A DNA stretch of 10,402 nt from assembly GCA_026014905.1 (NCBI GenBank), contig JAOZHK010000172.1:1-10402 (forward strand), in the 5' to 3' direction. This stretch comes from Candidatus Bathyarchaeota archaeon (lineage in GTDB: Archaea > Thermoproteota > Bathyarchaeia > RBG-16-48-13 > GCA-020355125). The notes beneath the pieces are model-generated. The model did no database searches. It was not told where the DNA came from and worked only from the letters and a program-made list of their open reading frames with translations. The position numbers were made by a program, and so were the translations under genes. Positions 5,894 to 10,402 of this stretch are shown one piece after another; position 1 is the first letter of the stretch; every line of letters begins with the position of its first letter.

Positions 5894-8800
5894 ATTCTCA
5901 ACCCTCTTTCGGCTCAGTACTTGTCATTGGGGGCGGTGTTGGTGGAATACAAGCAGCGCTGGATCTCGCAGAATCAGGGTATAAAGTCCATCTTCTTGAA
6001 ACGTCCCCTACTATCGGAGGACTCATGGCAACCCTGGACAAAACTTTCCCTACCAATGATTGCTCTCTGTGTATTCTCTCGCCCAAATTAGTGGATTGTG
6101 GTCGACACCATAACATCGAGTTATTAACATATACCGAAGTCTGCAAAGTATCTGGCGAGGCGGGTAACTTCACCGTTCAACTCCGAAAAAAGCCACGATA
6201 TGTAGATGCTACTAAATGCACCGGATGTGGACTATGTGCCCAATATTGCCCTGTGAATGCGATCGATAGTTTTAATCAAGGATTAAGTGATCGCTCTGCC
6301 ATTTACATCGATTATCCCCAAGCTGTTCCCCTCACTTTTTTAATTGACCGGGACCAGTGTATCGGTTGCGGACTGTGTGACAACATTTGTCTTGCTCATG
6401 CAATTAATTACAGCGATACCGAACAATCGTCATCCCTCAATGTCGGAGCCATTATCCTGGCTCCAGGTGCAGAGTCGATCGATGCGAAAGCCGTTGGGAA
6501 CTATGGCTACCAAACGTTTCCAAATGTTGTCACAAGTCAAGAATTTGAACGCATCTTGAGTGCATCAGGACCATTTCATGGAAGAGTGCAGCGTCCATCG
6601 GATGGTGCAATCCCGCATAAAATCGCGTTTCTACAATGCATCGGCTCTCGCGATCGTAGCTGTGAACGAGAATACTGCTCATCAGTCTGCTGCATGTATT
6701 CAATTAAAGAAGCAATTATCGCGAAAGAACATGCTACTCAGATCCAACCGACTATTTTCTTCATCGACATTCGAGCCCATGGAAAAGATTTCGATAAATA
6801 TGTCGATCGGGCTAAAGACGAGTACGGTATTCAATTTACCCGATGCCGCATTGCCTCAATTCAAGAGCACTCCCACACTAAGGATTTAATCCTCCGGTAT
6901 CAAACGAAAGAAGGAGCTGTAACGGAAGAAGTATTTCAACTCGTCGTTTTAGCAACTGGATTTCAACCATCCACCCAGCTTCACGATCTGGCTCAGACGA
7001 TCGGAGTAAACCTTGATGACTATGGATTTTGCCAAACCTCAGAAATTTTACCGTTAGAAACATCTCGTCCTGGCGTCTATGTCTGTGGGATGTTTGAGTC
7101 TCCTAAAGATATACCGGAGACAGTGACTCAAGCAAGTGCCGCTGCCGCAGCGGCTGGTGGCTTATTAGCACCAATCAGAGGAACTCTAGTAAGTCGACGA
7201 TCATTTCCCCATGAGATAGATGTTCAAGGGATTCCTCCACGAGTAGGTGTCTTTGTCTGTCACTGTGGCATCAATATTGGAGGCGTCGTTACTGTTCCGG
7301 ATGTTGTCACCTACGCGAAGACTCTGCCAAATGTTGTCTATGCGGATGAAAACCTTTACACCTGTTCCTCGGATACGCAGGAACAGATTAAAGAGAAGAT
7401 ACGAGAGCATCAATTAAATCGCGTTGTCGTCGCATCGTGTACTCCTCGAACTCATGAAGCACTCTTTCAAGAAACAATTCGTGAAGCTGGATTAAACCGT
7501 TATCTCTTTGAAATGGCTAATATTCGCGATCAGTGCTCCTGGGTCCATATGCATGAACATGCCGCTGCGACTCAAAAAGCGCGAGATTTAGTGAGAATCG
7601 CAGTCACTAAGGCTCGATTACTTCAACCCATTAAAACCCTACCCCTCTCAATCAATCATAAGGGCCTCATCATAGGCGGAGGAATTGCGGGCTTAAACGC
7701 GGCTTTAGCTTTAGCTGACCAAGGTTACGAAACCTATCTGCTTGAGAAAGAGCATGAACTCGGGGGCTTTGCACGAACATTACGCTATACCTTAGAAGGC
7801 ACCAATACACGCACGTATCTCGCTTCGTTAATAGAGAAAGTTCAACATCATGAACGCATTCAGGCGTTGACGGGGGTAACGATTACTGATATTCTGGGAT
7901 ATGTTGGCAATTTTATCACACGATTCACGGATATCGAGGGCGTGAATCGAAGCCTTGAACATGGAGTGACGATCGTCGCGACTGGAGGCGAAGAATATCA
8001 GCCTCATGATTATTTATTTCAGGATGATCCGAGAGTAATTACCCAATCTGATCTCGAACAACGGCTCGAAGATGCGAAGAATTTCACAGCCAACAATGTT
8101 GTTATGATCCAGTGTGTAGGTTCCCGTTCACCTGAACACCCCTATTGTAGCCGGGTATGTTGTGGAGACGCCATTAAAAATGCCCTGCGATTAAAAGAGC
8201 GATCCCCCGATGTTAACGTCTATGTGTTATATCGTGATATACGGACATATGGTTTAGCTGAACCATATTACCAGCTTGCGAGAGCTGCCGGGGTTCTATT
8301 TATTCGCTATGATGAAACATGTCCTCCCACAGTCACGCGACACGATGATGATACCTGTCTCAACGTGGTTGTGCATGATACGAATCTTGACGCGTCCATA
8401 ATGTTGCAGCCGGACCTCTTGGTCTTAAGTACGGCAATTATTCCGGCACATGATAATGAATCTTTATCAAAGATGCTGAAGGTCCCCTTAAATGAAGATG
8501 GCTGGTTTCTTGAAGCACATGCAAAGCTTCGACCGGTAGATTTTGCGACTGAAGGTGTCTTTCTCTGTGGACTGGCTCATGGCCCCAAAACCATTAAAGA
8601 GAGTATCGCTCAAGCCTATGCCGCCGTTTCACGCGCTTGTACCATTCTCTCAAAAGAGACTATTGAGGCGGTTGGTATCGTTGCTGCCGTGAATGAGGAT
8701 CGATGCATAGCTTGTGCGAACTGTGAGATTGTCTGCGAGTATAACGCAATTCAAGTCACGAAAGCGTATGCTGAAGTGAATCCCCTGCTCTGTAAAGGTT

Positions 8801-9330
8801 GTGGTACCTGTGCGGTTGAATGTCCTGCCATGGCCATTACCATGCAACACTTCACGGATAATCAGGTGTCAGCCATGATAACAGCTGCGCTTGAACCCAT
8901 CTCTCATCTAAAAGAACCGAAAGCGTTAGCATTATTCTGTAATTGGTGTGCCTATGCTGGAGCTGATCTCGCGGGAGTAAGTCGTTTTCAATACCCTCCC
9001 AATGTTCGAATCGTCCGCGTCATGTGCACAGGAAGAATTGATGAAAAATATATTCTCCAAGCGCTACTTCAAGGCGCTGATGGCGTGTTGATTGGCGGAT
9101 GCCATATCGGCGATTGCCATTATACCTCAGGTAATCTCCAAGCTGAGGAACGAGTGCAACGTGTACACCAATGGCTAAAGGAAGCGGGAATTGACCCAAC
9201 TCGATTAAGACTCGAATGGATCTCCGCCGGTGAAGGCAAAAAATTGGCGGAAGTAATGACGGATTTCACTCAACAATTAGAAAAGCTAGGTCCCAGTCCC
9301 CTACGCCCATTGTCATATGCTACAATATAA
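5890..9330 (+). CDS. hdrA: HdrA-HdrA-MvhD fusion protein (1146 aa)
   Basis: One chain repeats the three preceding genes in order. Residues 1-435 are a short HdrA unit: GGG at 14-16, PTNDCSLC (C58, C61), inserted clusters C110/C113/C116/C120 and C157/C160/C163/C167, and C250 with C263, C267, C268, K273. Residues about 450-1000 are a long HdrA unit: CHCG 457-460, C517, GGG 596-598, C742, C753, C757, C758, K763, and clusters C939/C942/C945/C949 and C968/C971/C974/C978. Residues about 1010-1135 are MvhD: C1017, C1020, C1046, C1071, C1076. The start is a TTG overlapping the upstream TGA, with GGAGGTG (5876-5882) 7 nt before. It probably acts as a one-chain counterpart of the split set, with up to two FADs and many clusters, in the cytoplasm. 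The frame is intact throughout, so this is a true fusion. No HdrB or HdrC is encoded nearby. Confidence 0.95.
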   Translation: MNSQPSFGSVLVIGGGVGGIQAALDLAESGYKVHLLETSPTIGGLMATLDKTFPTNDCSLCILSPKLVDCGRHHNIELLTYTEVCKVSGEAGNFTVQLRKKPRYVDATKCTGCGLCAQYCPVNAIDSFNQGLSDRSAIYIDYPQAVPLTFLIDRDQCIGCGLCDNICLAHAINYSDTEQSSSLNVGAIILAPGAESIDAKAVGNYGYQTFPNVVTSQEFERILSASGPFHGRVQRPSDGAIPHKIAFLQCIGSRDRSCEREYCSSVCCMYSIKEAIIAKEHATQIQPTIFFIDIRAHGKDFDKYVDRAKDEYGIQFTRCRIASIQEHSHTKDLILRYQTKEGAVTEEVFQLVVLATGFQPSTQLHDLAQTIGVNLDDYGFCQTSEILPLETSRPGVYVCGMFESPKDIPETVTQASAAAAAAGGLLAPIRGTLVSRRSFPHEIDVQGIPPRVGVFVCHCGINIGGVVTVPDVVTYAKTLPNVVYADENLYTCSSDTQEQIKEKIREHQLNRVVVASCTPRTHEALFQETIREAGLNRYLFEMANIRDQCSWVHMHEHAAATQKARDLVRIAVTKARLLQPIKTLPLSINHKGLIIGGGIAGLNAALALADQGYETYLLEKEHELGGFARTLRYTLEGTNTRTYLASLIEKVQHHERIQALTGVTITDILGYVGNFITRFTDIEGVNRSLEHGVTIVATGGEEYQPHDYLFQDDPRVITQSDLEQRLEDAKNFTANNVVMIQCVGSRSPEHPYCSRVCCGDAIKNALRLKERSPDVNVYVLYRDIRTYGLAEPYYQLARAAGVLFIRYDETCPPTVTRHDDDTCLNVVVHDTNLDASIMLQPDLLVLSTAIIPAHDNESLSKMLKVPLNEDGWFLEAHAKLRPVDFATEGVFLCGLAHGPKTIKESIAQAYAAVSRACTILSKETIEAVGIVAAVNEDRCIACANCEIVCEYNAIQVTKAYAEVNPLLCKGCGTCAVECPAMAITMQHFTDNQVSAMITAALEPISHLKEPKALALFCNWCAYAGADLAGVSRFQYPPNVRIVRVMCTGRIDEKYILQALLQGADGVLIGGCHIGDCHYTSGNLQAEERVQRVHQWLKEAGIDPTRLRLEWISAGEGKKLAEVMTDFTQQLEKLGPSPLRPLSYATI

Positions 9331-9334
9331 CCTC

Positions 9335-9409
9335 TCAACCTCTACTATTCCATTGTCGAGATTCAGAATGGAACTTTCATAAAACCTATATAGTAGAGAA
9401 AAAAGTTGA
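9335..9409. promoter_or_regulatory. long inverted repeat overlapping the metV promoter
   Basis: TCAAC plus CTCTACTAT (9335-9348) pairs with ATAGTAGAG (9390-9398) and GTTGA (9405-9409), giving 14 paired bases interrupted by a bulge of six A's (9399-9404). Inside lies a smaller stem, TTCCATT (9348-9354) with AATGGAA (9367-9373), sharing one base with the outer arm. The right outer arm overlaps the TATA element at 9387-9392, so it may be an operator. It begins 5 nt after the fusion gene's stop, so an RNA 3'-end structure is the alternative; no T-run follows, arguing against a standard terminator. Confidence 0.45.
9387..9392 (+). promoter_or_regulatory. TATA box candidate for metVF
   Basis: TATATA preceded by AAAACC (9381-9386) in the BRE position. 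It predicts transcription from near 9416 and a leader of about 110 nt before metV. The 194-nt gap after an otherwise gapless operon supports a separate promoter here, though read-through from upstream remains possible. Confidence 0.4.
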
Positions 9410-9440
9410 ATCAAGCATACATCATACAAGAATATAATCG

Positions 9441-9489
9441 ATATCAAATCCTGTTAGTCACAACTAATTCTGTAAAGATTTGATGTGAC
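9441..9489 (+). promoter_or_regulatory. nested and alternative hairpins in the metV leader
   Basis: ATCAAATC (9443-9450) pairs perfectly with GATTTGAT (9477-9484), and can extend by an A-T and a G-U pair. Within its loop TTAGT (9454-9458) pairs with ACTAA (9463-9467) around a CACA loop. GTCACA (9457-9462) can instead pair with TGTGAC (9484-9489), which would disrupt both other stems. This looks like a switchable leader but matches no riboswitch class I know. A DNA operator reading is equally possible. Confidence 0.4.
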
Positions 9490-9524
9490 CAGGTTTTCAT
9501 GAGGAATATTGAAGGTCTCTTGAG

Positions 9525-10280
9525 ATGATTATAACTACTCAAAAACCTCTGGAAGAGATTATGCGGTTCCTCCGCCCCTATACCAATGTCTTAATCATTG
9601 GCTGTGGAACGTGTGCAACCGAAGTTCAAACTGGAGGCGAGAAACAGGTAACGGAACTCGCGGATAAGCTTCGGGGACGCTGGTTTGTTGACACCATGAT
9701 GATTGAAACGCCTTGCGATGTACGATTGGCTAAACGTGATTGGCGGAAGATCAAAAAACTAGAAAAAAATTATGACGCGGTCTTAGTGATGGCCTGTGGT
9801 GCTGGGATTCAAACCCTCTCTGACGTCATTAAAAAACCCTGTTTTCCTGGGTTAGACACGCATTTTCTTGGGAAAGTAGAGCGTATCGGCCTCTATTATG
9901 AGCGATGTAAAGCGTGTGGTGAGTGTTATCTTGGAGAAACTGCGGGCATCTGCCCGGTCACTCGCTGTGCGAAAGGTTTACTCAATGGACCGTGCGGTGG
10001 AATGATGCAGGGTAAATGTGAAGTTGGGGGGTATGTACGTGACTGTGCGTGGGCCTTGATCTGGGATCGCCTCCGAATTCAAGGACGTATGGAGCTCTTT
10101 CGAAAAATTCGTGCCCCTAAACAGTTTGGCTTACAAGCATATCCTCGAGGAATCGATGCGATTCCAAGCCATATGAAGATTAAAAGCAGCCCGTTGTTAG
10201 GACCTGATGAAACTACTGAGCTTATTCTCCAAGCTCTTAAAGATGAGAAAAGTTCCTCTACAACCACGAAACGAGGATGA
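9525..10280 (+). CDS. metV: MetV, zinc/iron-sulfur partner of methylenetetrahydrofolate reductase
   Basis: A 251-aa protein matching the methylene-tetrahydrofolate reductase C-terminal (MetV) family. MetV binds MetF and is needed for the reduction of methylene-H4F to methyl-H4F in acetogens of the Moorella type, in the cytoplasm. An N-terminal Rossmann-like part has IIGCGTC (C27, C30). The diagnostic cysteine-rich region follows: C128, C131, C134, then GICPVTRC (C143, C148), NGPCGG (C157) and KCE (C165). The tail includes the conserved W/RL helix (residues about 175-195). The ATG at 9525 is chosen as the first in-frame start; the ribosome binding site is weak (GAAGG, 9511-9515, 9 nt away), unlike the upstream genes, consistent with separate control. 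MetF follows at once, confirming the pairing. The methylene carrier could be H4F or a relative. Confidence 0.92.
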   Translation: MIITTQKPLEEIMRFLRPYTNVLIIGCGTCATEVQTGGEKQVTELADKLRGRWFVDTMMIETPCDVRLAKRDWRKIKKLEKNYDAVLVMACGAGIQTLSDVIKKPCFPGLDTHFLGKVERIGLYYERCKACGECYLGETAGICPVTRCAKGLLNGPCGGMMQGKCEVGGYVRDCAWALIWDRLRIQGRMELFRKIRAPKQFGLQAYPRGIDAIPSHMKIKSSPLLGPDETTELILQALKDEKSSSTTTKRG

Positions 10281-10402
10281 ATGTCATTGGTTCACACCCA
10301 ATACTCAACACTCATGAAAGCGATTAGCTCTGGAAAATTCATTTTTACCGGAGAGCTTGAACCTCGTAAAACCACGGATATCACCGATGTTGTTGAAGAA
10401 GC
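10281..10402 (+). CDS. metF: MetF, methylenetetrahydrofolate reductase (5' part, cut by window edge)
   Basis: Only the first 40 codons are present. The ATG at 10281 directly abuts the metV stop, with GAGGA at 10273-10277. An alternative ATG lies at 10314, giving MKAISSGKF, which would also suit the family. The segment FTGELEPRKTTD is the N-terminal strand and glutamate-containing motif of the FAD-dependent MTHFR barrel, where the Glu takes part in catalysis. Position after metV matches the metVF/metFV pair of acetogens. The rest of the gene and any further partner lie beyond the window. Confidence 0.85.
   Translation, partial: MSLVHTQYSTLMKAISSGKFIFTGELEPRKTTDITDVVEE

Noticed and set aside
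5890..9330. Fusion gene as an artefact of lost stop codons or assembly
   Set aside because: The frame is intact over 1146 codons, linkers between units are longer than in the split genes and differ in sequence, and the copy is clearly diverged from the split set.
9331..9524. Standard terminator after the fusion gene
   Set aside because: Inverted repeats are present but no T-run follows on the plus strand; the run after the repeat is of A's.
10277..10327. ATG at 10277 overlapping the metV stop as the metF start
   Set aside because: That frame hits TAG after 16 codons; the frame from 10281 gives the MTHFR motif.
1..10402. CRISPR array, tRNA, rRNA or insertion sequence
   Set aside because: No regular repeat-spacer pattern, no cloverleaf-like tRNA sequence, no rRNA motifs and no transposase or terminal repeats were seen on reading both strands by eye.

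Overview
The window is one dense redox gene cluster read left to right, preceded by about 1 kb of sparse sequence. I read it as archaeal. The reasons are: archaeal-type TATA boxes at sensible distances upstream of the operon, of the divergent orphan gene and of metV; F420-dehydrogenase (FrhB), HdrA and MvhD family proteins; and strong GGAGG-type ribosome binding sites combined with ATG, GTG and TTG (possibly ATT) starts. A metabolically versatile lineage that runs a folate-type Wood-Ljungdahl methyl branch, such as an Asgard or related archaeon, would fit. That placement is inference, and an anaerobic bacterium cannot be excluded.

Layout. Positions 1-250 hold no convincing gene, only a possible 3' tail of a plus-strand ORF and a small tandem repeat. 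A minus-strand orphan (251-730, 159 aa) diverges from the main operon. Between them (731-1031) lies a promoter region with CG-dinucleotide runs, a 14-bp palindrome and an inverted repeat that brackets the operon TATA box. The main operon then runs almost without gaps: an FrhB-type flavoprotein (1032-2135); a short HdrA (about 2140/2161-3441); a long HdrA (3438-5111); an MvhD with a C-terminal winged-helix-like extension (5108-5893); and one 1146-aa protein (5890-9330) that repeats short HdrA, long HdrA and MvhD as a single chain. Three successive junctions are 4-nt stop/start overlaps, so translation is probably coupled. A 194-nt gap with a second likely promoter and several inverted repeats leads to metV (9525-10280) and the start of metF (10281 onward, cut by the window edge).

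How they may work together. FrhB proteins exchange electrons with F420 or similar flavin-linked donors. HdrA is the flavin-bifurcating subunit of heterodisulfide reductase complexes, and MvhD is a [2Fe-2S] electron shuttle to HdrA. MetF and MetV make up the methylenetetrahydrofolate reductase, which in acetogens such as Moorella associates with HdrABC-MvhD. HdrB and HdrC, the subunits that reduce heterodisulfide, are absent here. The cluster therefore looks like an electron-transfer or bifurcation module built from two paralogous HdrA-HdrA-MvhD sets (one split, one fused) with FrhB as an entry or exit point and methylene-H4F reduction as a plausible terminal reaction. The gene content and order are seen directly; the electron path is inferred.
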